Below, one piece after another: positions 1 through 7,942 of a stretch of DNA of 35,209 nucleotides (position 1 is its first letter; each line of letters opens with the position of its first letter). The DNA lies in contig CAVIAJ010000016.1 in assembly GCA_963640855.1 (NCBI GenBank), forward strand, positions 1 through 35,209, in the 5' to 3' direction. A program made the translations under genes and the position numbers. The notes beneath the pieces were generated by a model. That model searched no databases. It was not told the DNA's origin and saw nothing but the letters and a program-made list of their open reading frames with translations. This DNA is from Methanarcanum sp963640855. GTDB taxonomy: Archaea > Thermoplasmatota > Thermoplasmata > Methanomassiliicoccales > Methanomethylophilaceae.

Positions 1-70
1 ATTCGGCGGAATGTATTCTGACGGATGTCATGCGAAATAATTATCGAACATAGTATCGACAGACAGCAAG

Positions 71-79
71 CTTTATAAG
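71..79 (+). promoter_or_regulatory. TATA box before rpoK
   Basis: CTTTATAAG lies about 45 bases before the rpoK start and resembles an archaeal TATA box. It may drive the rpoK-rpsB unit. Bases 1-70 show no gene that I can support. Confidence 0.45.
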
Positions 80-119
80 TAGAACCCTAATATCCGAAAT
101 ACTCCGGTTATGGTGAACT

Positions 120-290
120 ATGAAGTACACTAGGTTTGAGAAGGCTAGGATCATCGGTGCAAGAGCGCTTCAGATTTCGTTCGGTGCACCCGTTCTCGTA
201 GATGTTCCGGCAGAAATGCTGGATTCGATAGACATCGCCATGCTGGAATTCGATAGAGACTTGGTCCCTATCACAGTCATTAGAGAATGA
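120..290 (+). CDS. rpoK: DNA-directed RNA polymerase subunit K (Rpo6/RpoK)
   Basis: This 56-residue protein is the archaeal counterpart of eukaryotic Rpb6 and bacterial omega, and helps assemble and stabilise the core polymerase. The sequence begins MKYTRFEKARIIGARALQIS, which contains the family hallmark of a Thr/Arg-Phe-Glu-Lys-Ala-Arg-x-Ile-Gly-Ala-Arg-Ala-Leu-Gln helix. It ends in the typical Asp-Leu-Val-Pro-Ile-Thr-Val-Ile-Arg strand. The length suits the family. GGTGA lies just upstream of the ATG. The stop codon overlaps the ribosome binding site of rpsB, so the two are almost certainly co-transcribed, as in the conserved archaeal rpoN-rpoK-eno-rpsB neighbourhood; enolase is absent here. 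Confidence 0.93.
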   Translation: MKYTRFEKARIIGARALQISFGAPVLVDVPAEMLDSIDIAMLEFDRDLVPITVIRE

Positions 291-299
291 GGTTTACAC

Positions 300-911
300 A
301 TGAGTGAAGCGGAGAACACCGACTTATTGGTCGCCGAAGATATCTACCTGACATCCGGCGTACACATCGGCACACAGCAGAAAAGCGCTGACATGAAGGA
401 TTTCATCTACAAGGTCAGGCAGGACGGACTCTACGTCCTTGACGTCAAGAAAACAGACGACAGGATCAGGGCAACCGCAAAGTTCCTTGCACGTTTTGAC
501 CCCAGGAGGATCCTCGTCGTTTCAGCGAGGCAGTACGGACAGAGGCCCGCAAGAGAGTTCTCAAAGGCCATCGGAGCACCTGCATTCGCAGGCCGTTTCG
601 TTCCCGGAACCCTTACAAACCCTATGAACGCAGGTTTCGTCGAGCCCGAAGTTATTCTCTGTACAGACCCTGCGGCAGATAAGCAGGCACTCAAAGAGGC
701 AATCGACATCGGAATCCCGATCATCGCAATGTGCGATGCAAACAACGAGACCAGGAACGTCGACCTCGTCATCCCCACAAACAACAAGGGAAGGCGTGCA
801 CTCGCATGCATCTACTGGGTTCTCACAAGGGAAGTTCTTCTCGCAAGAGGAGACCTCAAAGATCCTGCAGATTTCGCGATGGAAATCGAGGACTTCGAAT
901 CCAAGCTCTGA
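300..911 (+). CDS. rpsB: Small ribosomal subunit protein uS2
   Basis: This 203-residue protein is an archaeal/eukaryotic-type S2 (SA family) of the 30S subunit. Diagnostic blocks are LTSGVHIGTQQKSADMKDFI near residues 17-36, FLARFDPRRILVVSARQYGQ near 62-81, and FVPGTLTNP near 99-107. It ends with a segment of the type CDANNETRNVDLVIPTNNKG and a YWVLTREVL helix. GAGGT, overlapping the rpoK stop, gives a ribosome binding site seven bases before the ATG. The next gene, a MEMO protein, is a frequent archaeal neighbour of rpsB. Confidence 0.97.
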   Translation: MSEAENTDLLVAEDIYLTSGVHIGTQQKSADMKDFIYKVRQDGLYVLDVKKTDDRIRATAKFLARFDPRRILVVSARQYGQRPAREFSKAIGAPAFAGRFVPGTLTNPMNAGFVEPEVILCTDPAADKQALKEAIDIGIPIIAMCDANNETRNVDLVIPTNNKGRRALACIYWVLTREVLLARGDLKDPADFAMEIEDFESKL

Positions 912-960
912 GATTACTCAGAACTCAAACTTTTTCCTTCTCAAACCCCATACAACTTCT

Positions 961-1773
961 ATGAGATATCCCGCTGTCGCAGGCAGATTCTATCCGGCCG
1001 ACAAGGCCGCATTGTCTGAAAGTATCAGATCGTGTTTTGAACATTCTCTCGGCCCCGGAAATATCGGAGAATGTACCGGAAAGAGAAGTATCAGAGGCGC
1101 AGTTGTCCCCCATGCAGGATATCAATGCTCCGGAATGAATGCGGCGCATGTTTACAAAAGCATCGCGGAAGACGGTTTTCCCGATGCATATGTGATTATC
1201 GGACCGGATCATTACGGCATACCTTTCTCGTCCGTACTCTGCGACGAGTCATATCTGACACCTTTGGGCGAATGTAAGATTCAGATGGAAATTGTCGACA
1301 GACTGTCTCATGACATTCCCGTCATGGCGGAGGCACACAGATTCGAACATTCCGTTGAGGCGGAGGTTCCTTTCATTCAATACATCGATCCGAATGCGAA
1401 GATTGTACCGCTGATAATGAGCGACCAGAGAATATCCGCAGCGGAGCATATCGGAAAATCAATCCGTGAGGCGTGCAGAGGTTTCGATGTAATCGTGATT
1501 GCATCGAGCGATATGTCTCACTACATTCCCAAACCTACGGCAACAGCCAATGACCTGAGATTCATGGAGAAGGTCTGTTCATCGGATATACAGGGGATGT
1601 ACGATATTATTTCCGCATACGGCATGAGTGTCTGTGGTTACGGCCCGATTGCCACAATGATTGCCGCCATCGGACCTGCGGAAGGAACGTTACTGAAGTA
1701 TTCCGATTCATTCGATTCTCTGAATTATCAGCCCGAATCTGTGGTCGGTTATGCTTCGGCTGTATTCCGTTAA
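961..1773 (+). CDS. MEMO1 family protein (AmmeMemoRadiSam system protein B type)
   Basis: This 270-residue protein belongs to the MEMO family, whose fold resembles class III extradiol dioxygenases. Its exact archaeal role is not settled. The start at MRYPAVAGRFYPADKAALSE matches the family N-terminus. Family blocks include VVPHAGYQCSG, then a GPDHYG segment, then EAHRFEHSVEAEVPFIQYI, and IASSDMSHY. The His residues in these blocks correspond to the conserved pocket. The frame is open upstream into rpsB, but homology fixes the start at 961. No clear ribosome binding site is visible. It lies 49 bases after rpsB and is probably in the same transcription unit. Confidence 0.92.
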   Translation: MRYPAVAGRFYPADKAALSESIRSCFEHSLGPGNIGECTGKRSIRGAVVPHAGYQCSGMNAAHVYKSIAEDGFPDAYVIIGPDHYGIPFSSVLCDESYLTPLGECKIQMEIVDRLSHDIPVMAEAHRFEHSVEAEVPFIQYIDPNAKIVPLIMSDQRISAAEHIGKSIREACRGFDVIVIASSDMSHYIPKPTATANDLRFMEKVCSSDIQGMYDIISAYGMSVCGYGPIATMIAAIGPAEGTLLKYSDSFDSLNYQPESVVGYASAVFR

Positions 1774-1792
1774 TCGAATGTTCGTATCATAA

Positions 1793-1801
1793 TGTATATT
1801 A
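1793..1801 (+). promoter_or_regulatory. TATA box for a leaderless transcript
   Basis: TGTATATTA is centred about 28 bases before the ATG at 1825. Transcription would therefore begin at or very near the start codon. No ribosome binding site is seen. Confidence 0.5.
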
Positions 1802-1824
1802 GCTACTAACTCAAATCAGTATCT

Positions 1825-2475
1825 ATGGTTGATAGTAATCAGAAGTTCTGTACCCACTGCGGCGCGGAACTTGATGACGGCGCCGCATTCTGTAAGAACT
1901 GCGGTGCAAAATCTGACGAATCCGACGCATTCTGTACCAAATGCGGTGCAGAATTCGAACCCGGAACGACATACTGTAAGAGCTGCGGAGCGGCTGTAGG
2001 CGATACAGCGGCAAAGCAGGCTGAGAGTGAATATATTGCAATGGAAATTGCAAATGCAAACAGCCGTCTCAGCATAGTCGGTATCTGCTGTGCGATTTAC
2101 ACTGTAATCGCACTTATTGTGGGTATATCCATAATCATGTCTGCAGATCAGATTGTGAATCAGATGGTGGCAGATGCACAGTGGGCCGATACCGTAAAGA
2201 CTATGGTGGATGCCGGCGTCGTAAAAGACGGCGCAGAACTGGAGAACTTCTTCAGGTCGCTGTTTTCGATAGGCGGATACGCGTCTGTTGTGATGGCACT
2301 GTTCGCATTGGTTCCCGCAATCACTTCGTTCACGAAGAAAGGATACATCTTCGGACTGATCGGTCTTGTTGTCTGTACCGTTATGTCTACGACATACATC
2401 ATCGGACTTATCCTCGGTATCATCTTCATTGTGATGTACTGCAAGTCTAAGATTGCGTTTACAGTAAGACAGTAA
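1825..2475 (+). CDS. Double zinc-ribbon membrane protein
   Basis: This 216-residue protein has no assigned function. Residues 9-54 contain four CxxC motifs (Cys 9/12, 23/26, 37/40, 51/54), each separated from the next by exactly ten residues. This is a tandem double zinc ribbon of the CTHCGAEL type. A linker follows, then hydrophobic segments at about 83-106, 148-169 and 174-204 that should span the membrane. The ribbons are probably cytoplasmic, but the topology is not proven. The gene has its own TATA box and looks leaderless. The next gene has the same architecture with a single ribbon, so the two form a divergent paralogous or functional pair. Such modules are common in Thermoplasmatota and gut archaea; their ligand or partner cannot be read from sequence. 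Confidence 0.8.
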   Translation: MVDSNQKFCTHCGAELDDGAAFCKNCGAKSDESDAFCTKCGAEFEPGTTYCKSCGAAVGDTAAKQAESEYIAMEIANANSRLSIVGICCAIYTVIALIVGISIIMSADQIVNQMVADAQWADTVKTMVDAGVVKDGAELENFFRSLFSIGGYASVVMALFALVPAITSFTKKGYIFGLIGLVVCTVMSTTYIIGLILGIIFIVMYCKSKIAFTVRQ

Positions 2476-2490
2476 AAAACATTTTAACGG

Positions 2491-2522
2491 CATCGATTCC
2501 CTGATTAATCCGGGAATCGATG
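2491..2522 (+). repeat. Perfect 11-bp inverted repeat, possible terminator hairpin
   Basis: CATCGATTCCC (2491-2501) and GGGAATCGATG (2512-2522) can pair perfectly around a ten-base loop, 15 bases after the stop of the upstream gene. There is no immediate T-run. It could stop transcription of the upstream gene or protect its 3' end. Confidence 0.5.
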
Positions 2523-2528
2523 TCGGAC

Positions 2529-2538
2529 AATATTTATT
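2529..2538 (+). promoter_or_regulatory. TATA box for the second zinc-ribbon gene
   Basis: AATATTTATT lies 23-32 bases before the ATG at 2561, again the spacing of a leaderless transcript. Confidence 0.45.
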
Positions 2539-2560
2539 CAACCAATGTTGTGGATACGTC

Positions 2561-3157
2561 ATGGAGGATGACGGGACACACATTTTCTGTTCCAATTGCG
2601 GAAAAGAACTGTCGAAATACTACAAGTATTGTCCTGAATGCGGTGTGAGAATTGTTTTCGATACGAACATCGAAGATTTCAGACCGTTGTTCCATACTAC
2701 TTCGGAGATACGTCTGAATTGGGCAACCGTTCTCCTGGGTGTATTCGCTGTGATTTCCCTGATTCTGTCGGTGTTTATGCTTTTCTTCACCGAGAATGTT
2801 ATGGATTTTCTGAGAGTGCTGATCGGCGAGTACAACTGGGCGGAGATCATAAAGTCACTGGGTGTGACCCCGTTGGATATGAAACTGTCACTGCAGAATA
2901 TCGGTATGTGTCAGCTGATTACCGGGACTTTTTCTCTGATTTCAATGTATCTGTGTCTGCACCGTATGCATTTCATCTGGGCGTTCGCTTTTGCGATGGC
3001 TTCGTCATTCACGATACTTTTAGGCACTCTCTTTGTGCCGAGAGTCGCAACCGTCGTTATGTGGACGATTTCCCTGATGCAGTTTGCATTCGGAATGGTC
3101 GTTTCTCTTATGATATACACATCAAGAGATCAGTTCCCTGACATGTGGTTATTGTAA
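2561..3157 (+). CDS. Zinc-ribbon membrane protein, single ribbon
   Basis: This 198-residue protein has no assigned function. It starts with a zinc ribbon (Cys 10/13 and 24/27, of the form CSNCGKEL and CPECGVRI). Four hydrophobic segments follow, at about 54-77, 116-134, 138-158 and 164-186. Its plan matches the preceding gene, which has two ribbons and a similar membrane part, though sequence similarity outside the ribbon is slight. It has its own TATA box, no ribosome binding site, and ends before a hairpin shared with the convergent RPA operon. Confidence 0.75.
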   Translation: MEDDGTHIFCSNCGKELSKYYKYCPECGVRIVFDTNIEDFRPLFHTTSEIRLNWATVLLGVFAVISLILSVFMLFFTENVMDFLRVLIGEYNWAEIIKSLGVTPLDMKLSLQNIGMCQLITGTFSLISMYLCLHRMHFIWAFAFAMASSFTILLGTLFVPRVATVVMWTISLMQFAFGMVVSLMIYTSRDQFPDMWLL

Positions 3158-3166
3158 AAATAAGGG

Positions 3167-3191
3167 GTGACAGGGCACAGGGCCCCGTCAC
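3167..3191. terminator. Hairpin between convergent genes
   Basis: GTGAC pairs with GTCAC, and GGGC with GCCC, separated by one mismatch. The hairpin lies between the stop of the zinc-ribbon gene and the stop of the RPA operon. Read on the minus strand it is followed by a T-rich tract (CCCCTTATTTTTA), so it best serves the RPA operon. It could also act on the plus strand. Confidence 0.5.
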
Positions 3192-3194
3192 TGA

Positions 3195-4109
3195 TCATAT
3201 GATTTTAAGGAAGTTCAGGTTGGGTTCGTAAACGAGACCCTTATCCATCAACGCGCTGGAGAGTTCTTCGACTTCCGCTTCGGTTATGCCTTCCGCCTCG
3301 GCACGCCTCTTGATTTCGTCGACAGGCACACCGCGGGGATCGGTATCGAGTTCCTGGAGGATTCTCAGTATGATGTCCTCTTTATCTTCCGCATCCGCAA
3401 CGGGCGCACCGCCGTTCATGGTGTTGCTGGGAACGTCCATTTCATCCGGCAGATCGCTCTCGTTTTCGGGAAGACCGAGATCGATATCCTCTTCCGGAAG
3501 CAATGCTCTGAGTGCGGATTGGATGCATTTCAGATACCTGACCGAATCGGGAATGCCGTATGTGTCGAGTGCGGCTGTGATGTTTTCCGCATCATGCGCC
3601 GTGAATCCCTTCTCTTTGAGCATATCCGGTGTTGCATCGGGCACCTGAAGTGCCTCTCTCATCCTCAGAAGTCTGTCCCACATGGATCTTGCAGCTTCGA
3701 GCAGCCAGACATTGCGCTGTTCCTCGGTTATATTGGCGATACGTTCGGGACGTACGGATACAAAGACACGTCCGTCGTTTGTTGTGTATGTCTTCAGTTT
3801 TCCGATGACTGCGACAAGAGAAGGTGTTTCCAACGTCGCCATCACCGCCGCGGCTTCCGGCTGATACCTTCCGACGCTGATGTAGTAGTTTCCGGTGGGG
3901 TCGTTGATCCTTCCGTTCCACAGCGGTTCGGATTCGGAACCTTTGTTCTCGATGTCTGTGAGTACTCCCGCGATCATCACTCTATTGACAGTTGTTCCGA
4001 GGGGCGTGAGCACATAGGCAGGGGATTTTTCATCGGTGCCTCTTCTTTCGAGTGTGGATGAATTAAGCTCTCCGGGGAAGAGTCTCCATGCTGTCTCTCT
4101 TGCCATCAT
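3195..4109 (-). CDS. RPA-associated protein (COG3390-type, OB fold plus winged helix)
   Basis: This 304-residue protein is the small partner of archaeal replication protein A, as in RPA/RPA-associated-protein operons. An OB-fold-like region covers about residues 35-130 and includes VMIAGVLTDIENKG, WNGRINDPTGNYYISVGRYQ and VAVIGKLKTY. A charged acidic linker lies at about 215-245. A C-terminal winged-helix-like segment covers about 245-304 (ILRILQELDTDPRGVPVDEI), recalling the RPA32 C-terminal domain. The ATG overlaps the stop of the RPA gene (ATGA), so translation is probably coupled and the subunits made in step. The second Met is an alternative start one codon downstream. Confidence 0.85.
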   Translation of the reverse strand: MMARETAWRLFPGELNSSTLERRGTDEKSPAYVLTPLGTTVNRVMIAGVLTDIENKGSESEPLWNGRINDPTGNYYISVGRYQPEAAAVMATLETPSLVAVIGKLKTYTTNDGRVFVSVRPERIANITEEQRNVWLLEAARSMWDRLLRMREALQVPDATPDMLKEKGFTAHDAENITAALDTYGIPDSVRYLKCIQSALRALLPEEDIDLGLPENESDLPDEMDVPSNTMNGGAPVADAEDKEDIILRILQELDTDPRGVPVDEIKRRAEAEGITEAEVEELSSALMDKGLVYEPNLNFLKII

Positions 4110-5761
4110 AATTTATCCTCCATTTCTTTAAGGAGTTTGGCGGCTTCGGCTTTGATATCCGTATCGTCGGGTTCGGCACTGTCCGCAATCATAGTCGGGC
4201 CGAAATCGTCGATTTTCACGTTACCGCGTACGGATATTTTCTTCATCAGAATCTTTGCGGCCATTTCCGTGGAAACTATGCCCGTTCCGCGTGCTTTGGC
4301 AAGGTCTGTTGCCATCTTGAGTGTGACACCGGTCAGTTTCTCGGTGAGCGCACGGTTGATGATGACACTGATCGAACCTGTTCCGTCGTCGACGGAGAGT
4401 TTCATCCTGAGGTCGGGAACGGGGTTGTCCTGCATTCCGTGTGCGGAACATCCCGTATCGAGGATGGAACGGTTGCATATCGGACATCTTTTAATCAGAC
4501 CGCTTCCGGCTTTGACGTCCACAACGGTTCCTCTGAGTGTTATGTCCACTCCTCCGCCGTTGGCGATGATGTCTCCGACGGTTCTCTCTTTGCTTTTGCC
4601 GATAATGCCTTCGTCGAAGGTATCGTCCACTCTGCAGATTTCGCATCTGTCTCCGAGGTTCAGCTGGGGGATGCTCTGCCATGAGCGGATGTACGCATTC
4701 TTCACGCAGATTGTTTCTCCTTCTTTCAGTCCGAAATCGTTCCATGCGGAGAACTGTATCTTTCCGGTATCGTCGGCAATCATTCCCGCGTAGATTGTCT
4801 TGGCTTCGCCTTTGACGGTGACCTGTCTTGTTTCGGTGCTCAGTATACGTCCCGTAACGGTGACGTTTCCGGAGTTTTCCCTGATTTCTCCGATTTTAAT
4901 CTCGGATGACGGGAGAGTTATGTCTCTTTCGGGAAGATCGATTTTGACATCGTCCGCCTTCGCAACGGTGCCTTTCTGACCGACATTGATCTGAATTCTG
5001 TCGTTCCATTTTTTGGTGTAGCATCCGTTGAATCTGTAAACCGCACCCTTTTCCAATTCAGGGGGGTTTTCCCATATTGTGAACGATGCGCTTCCGCTCT
5101 CATCCGCGATTATTCCCGACGAGATGTTTTTCTGGGAGCCTTTGACCGTGATGTCTTTCTTTTCCGCGTACACAATCTTTCCGACGATGTTCACATTGGA
5201 TTCGGCACCTGTGAGATCGCCGATTTTCTTATCCTGCGCTTCACCTGTATTTGCGGGAGCATCGTTCTTTACTTCGATTCCTGTATCCGTCTTCTCGGCG
5301 GATCCCTTCTGACCGAGATTGAGCTGTACCTTATCGTTCCATTTCTTTGAGTAGCAGCCTTTGAATTTGTAAACGGCACCTTTCTCGAGTTCCGCATTGC
5401 CGTCCCAGATTGTAAGAGATGTTTTTCCTGTTTCGTCTCCTATGAATGCGGAGACGATGGTCTTCGGACCTCCTTTGGTGTTGATCTCCCTCTTATCGGA
5501 GGCGAGCACCTTGGCGATGACTTCCACATTCTGTTCCGTTCCCGTAAGGTCGGCAATTTTCTTTACAACGGCATCCCCCGTAACAAATTCGAGCGTGGGT
5601 CCGCCGTGTTTCCTTATGATTCCTCTCTTCGCTTCTTCGGGATTCATACGATAGGTTTCCGTATATTTCCTGAATTCGGCCAAGAGTTCGTCGTCGTCGA
5701 TTTTTCCGTTCAGCACCCTTTTGATATCTTCCAGCAGGGGTGTTATTTGTTCCATATCCAT
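4106..5761 (-). CDS. Replication protein A, multi-OB-fold single-stranded DNA-binding protein
   Basis: This 551-residue protein should bind single-stranded DNA in replication and repair. After an N-terminal helical region (about 1-55) come three OB folds at about 71-155, 182-266 and 292-378. A fourth OB-like domain with a zinc knuckle covers about 396-525 (Cys426, Cys429, Cys438, His441 in the CPIC...CSAH arrangement). This is the architecture of euryarchaeal RPA41-like proteins. The first two OB folds are strikingly alike, for example GCYSKKWNDKVQLNLGQKG against GCYTKKWNDRIQINVGQKG, so they look like a recent internal duplication. AAAGGAG stands eight bases before the chosen ATG; a second ATG follows two codons later. 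It is the first gene of a two-gene operon. Confidence 0.92.
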   Translation of the reverse strand: MDMEQITPLLEDIKRVLNGKIDDDELLAEFRKYTETYRMNPEEAKRGIIRKHGGPTLEFVTGDAVVKKIADLTGTEQNVEVIAKVLASDKREINTKGGPKTIVSAFIGDETGKTSLTIWDGNAELEKGAVYKFKGCYSKKWNDKVQLNLGQKGSAEKTDTGIEVKNDAPANTGEAQDKKIGDLTGAESNVNIVGKIVYAEKKDITVKGSQKNISSGIIADESGSASFTIWENPPELEKGAVYRFNGCYTKKWNDRIQINVGQKGTVAKADDVKIDLPERDITLPSSEIKIGEIRENSGNVTVTGRILSTETRQVTVKGEAKTIYAGMIADDTGKIQFSAWNDFGLKEGETICVKNAYIRSWQSIPQLNLGDRCEICRVDDTFDEGIIGKSKERTVGDIIANGGGVDITLRGTVVDVKAGSGLIKRCPICNRSILDTGCSAHGMQDNPVPDLRMKLSVDDGTGSISVIINRALTEKLTGVTLKMATDLAKARGTGIVSTEMAAKILMKKISVRGNVKIDDFGPTMIADSAEPDDTDIKAEAAKLLKEMEDKL

Positions 5762-5769
5762 ACTATCGA

Positions 5770-5798
5770 CTCCTTTCAGAGGAGCACCTCATCGGTGC
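5770..5798 (-). promoter_or_regulatory. Paired hairpins in the RPA leader, one covering the ribosome binding site
   Basis: On the minus strand GCACC/GGTGC can pair around five bases (5784-5798). Directly after it CTCCT/AGGAG can pair (5770-5784), and that AGGAG is the ribosome binding site of the RPA gene. The stems are short, so any regulatory role is inference. Confidence 0.35.
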
Positions 5799-5818
5799 CT
5801 GTATCCGTCTTGTTTTCT

Positions 5819-5830
5819 AAGTATATAAGG
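5819..5830 (-). promoter_or_regulatory. TATA box for the RPA operon
   Basis: On the minus strand CCTTATATACTT predicts a start of transcription near 5799 and a leader of about 37 bases. Confidence 0.5.
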
Positions 5831-5930
5831 ATGACAGAGGGGTCGCCGATTCTTATTTTACGTATTCGGAAGAGATGTTCTCCGAAACGGTATGTTTTAA
5901 TCGTATCCGAGACGTCATACCGCTTCAATC

Positions 5931-6716
5931 ATGTACAGACTCATCGCGACGGACCTCGACGGGACGTTACTCGGACCGGACGGGAAGGCTGCCGGAAATC
6001 TCATGGAAGTTCTCACAACACTCTGCGGAAAGGGGATTCATTTCGTTACCGCATCCGGAAGAATGGAAGAGACCCAGAGGAAAATCGCCGGTGAAATCTG
6101 CGGTTTATTTTCAACCGTAGCGTATAACGGATCCGTCACCGTCTGCGAGGACGGTTTCCGTTCCGAATGTTTCATCGATGCGGAAACCGTGAAAGATATT
6201 GCCGCATATGCCTGCAGCCGCGGATACTACGTGCAGTGCTACCACAACGGTGCAATCCGTACGGAAAAAGACTGTCCCGTGCTCAGAAGCGATCCCGATT
6301 CGCGTACTTCGGAAATAAAATTCGGAAATCTTCTCCGGGATCCGAAACCTTCTCCGAAGGTTGTCGTTATTCCGGAACCGGATGCGGTGTCTTCGGTTAT
6401 GTCTGAAATCAGGGAAAAACATCCTGAACTCTATGTTACGCAGTCCGGGCCGTATGTTATCGAAATTATGCCGGGAAACACGGATAAATCGACAGGCCTC
6501 GGAATCATATGCAGCAGACTCGGAATAGACAGATCCGAAGTAATAGCGTTCGGCGACGGGATGAATGATCTTCCGATGATTGAGTGGGCGGGAACGGGAG
6601 TTGCCGTAGCAAACGCTCCCGATGCTCTGAAGAATGCCGCCGATAAAGTATCCACAGAGAGCGGTCCCGACGGTGTCTGTGAGATTCTGAAAGAAGTATT
6701 CGCAGACATTCTCTGA
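5931..6716 (+). CDS. Cof-type HAD-IIB phosphatase
   Basis: This 261-residue protein is a haloacid dehalogenase superfamily phosphatase with a C2B cap. Motif I is DLDGTLLG (residues 8-15), motif II lies in FVTASGR, the motif III Lys is in GNTDKSTGL, and motif IV is FGDGMNDLPM. The cap lies roughly between residues 85 and 190. Family members hydrolyse sugar phosphates, phosphoglycolate or flavin phosphates; the substrate cannot be read here. It is longer than the usual archaeal phosphoglycolate phosphatase (about 225 residues), which favours the Cof group. It stands alone, divergent from the RPA operon. Confidence 0.85.
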   Translation: MYRLIATDLDGTLLGPDGKAAGNLMEVLTTLCGKGIHFVTASGRMEETQRKIAGEICGLFSTVAYNGSVTVCEDGFRSECFIDAETVKDIAAYACSRGYYVQCYHNGAIRTEKDCPVLRSDPDSRTSEIKFGNLLRDPKPSPKVVVIPEPDAVSSVMSEIREKHPELYVTQSGPYVIEIMPGNTDKSTGLGIICSRLGIDRSEVIAFGDGMNDLPMIEWAGTGVAVANAPDALKNAADKVSTESGPDGVCEILKEVFADIL

Positions 6717-6767
6717 CTGTCTGGGTTTGTCTTACCCACAATATCCGCAATATACCGTAGGATTACG

Positions 6768-6775
6768 TTTATATC
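6768..6775 (+). promoter_or_regulatory. TATA box before purP
   Basis: TTTATATC is centred about 25 bases before the ATG of purP, again suggesting a nearly leaderless transcript. Confidence 0.45.
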
Positions 6776-6795
6776 AATGAATGCGATAAGATGTT

Positions 6796-7869
6796 ATGGT
6801 CCCGAAGAAGAGAATCGACGAAATTTTGGACGGATACGATCTCAACGACATTACGATTGCAACACTCTGTTCTCACTCGTCTCTTCAGATTTTCCACGGG
6901 GCACGTAAGATGGGGTTCAAGACATTGGGTCTCACCATCAAACACGATACAAGATACTACGATGCATTCCCGCTTGCAAAGCCCGACGAGATCATAAAAT
7001 ACAAGGATTTCGAGGATATGGAAGCAAGGGTCGGGGAACTTCACGACCGTAACGTCATCATCATCCCCCACGGATCATTCGTAGAGTACATGGGACCCAA
7101 GAGATTCGAGGACTATGAGGTGCCTGTCTACTGCAACCGTTCCGTTCTTCAGTGGGAATCGGACAGGGACATGGAGAGGCAGTGGCTCACATCCGCGGGA
7201 ATAAATATGCCCCGTGTCTTCACCGATGCAAGGGAAATCAACGAACCCGTGATGGTGAAATACCACGGAGCCAAAGGCGGTATGGGATACTTCATCGCCA
7301 AAGACTACCCCGATTTCAAGATGTCCATCGATAACAGTATGCCTTATTCGATTCAGGAATACTGCCTCGGTACTAGGTACTATCTGCATTTCTTCTACTC
7401 ACCGTTCAAAAACGACGGTTACAGACTCAAGAGAGGAGGATCTCTGGAGATGCTGTCCATCGACAGGCGTGACGAAAGTAACATCGACGAGATGTACAAA
7501 CTCGGATCCATCGAGGACGCAAAACGTCACGGACTCTATCCTTCATTCGTCGTAACGGGAAACACTCCCGCAGTACTCAGGGAATCGCTTCTTCCGAAGG
7601 CATTCACCATGGCGGAGAATGCAGTCGAGAGATCCTACGAACTCTTCGGCGGTATGTGGGGACCGTTCTGTCTGGAAACCGTTGTGAACGATAAGCTTGA
7701 ATTCAAGGTATTCGAGATTTCCACAAGAATCGTTGCGGGAACCAATCCGTTCATTTCGGGTTCGCCGTACGCCGATCTGATTTACCCCGGACTCAGTACC
7801 GGCGGAAGAATCGCCATGGAGATCAGGGATTCCGTGAAGAACGGTCACCTTAAGGACCTTATGACGTGA
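6796..7869 (+). CDS. purP: Formate-dependent FAICAR synthetase PurP
   Basis: This 357-residue protein is 5-formaminoimidazole-4-carboxamide ribonucleotide synthetase. It makes FAICAR from AICAR, formate and ATP in the archaeal purine pathway, replacing the folate-dependent PurH step. The N-terminal block IATLCSHSSLQIFHGARKMG and the ATP-grasp core are typical. The latter includes VMVKYHGAKGGMGYFIA, SIQEYCLGTRYYLHFFYSP, and near the end FKVFEISTRIVAGTNPF. Length fits the family (about 360). The start MVPKKRIDEIL follows a TATA box with no ribosome binding site. No other purine gene is near. Confidence 0.95.
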   Translation: MVPKKRIDEILDGYDLNDITIATLCSHSSLQIFHGARKMGFKTLGLTIKHDTRYYDAFPLAKPDEIIKYKDFEDMEARVGELHDRNVIIIPHGSFVEYMGPKRFEDYEVPVYCNRSVLQWESDRDMERQWLTSAGINMPRVFTDAREINEPVMVKYHGAKGGMGYFIAKDYPDFKMSIDNSMPYSIQEYCLGTRYYLHFFYSPFKNDGYRLKRGGSLEMLSIDRRDESNIDEMYKLGSIEDAKRHGLYPSFVVTGNTPAVLRESLLPKAFTMAENAVERSYELFGGMWGPFCLETVVNDKLEFKVFEISTRIVAGTNPFISGSPYADLIYPGLSTGGRIAMEIRDSVKNGHLKDLMT

Positions 7870-7892
7870 TTTTTTCACGTCTCCGCTCCCCG

Positions 7893-7903
7893 TATTATTT
7901 ATC
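7893..7903 (+). promoter_or_regulatory. TATA box before the class I aminotransferase
   Basis: TATTATTTATC lies about 45 bases before the ATG at 7943. A GGTGA ribosome binding site follows at 7933-7937. Confidence 0.45.
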
Positions 7904-7942
7904 AGTGATGCGATTATACCGCCATAGAAATACGGTGAGATT

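Noticed and set aside
736..960. N-terminal extension of the MEMO frame into rpsB
   Set aside because: The extension overlaps the rpsB coding region in another frame, and the family N-terminus starts at 961.
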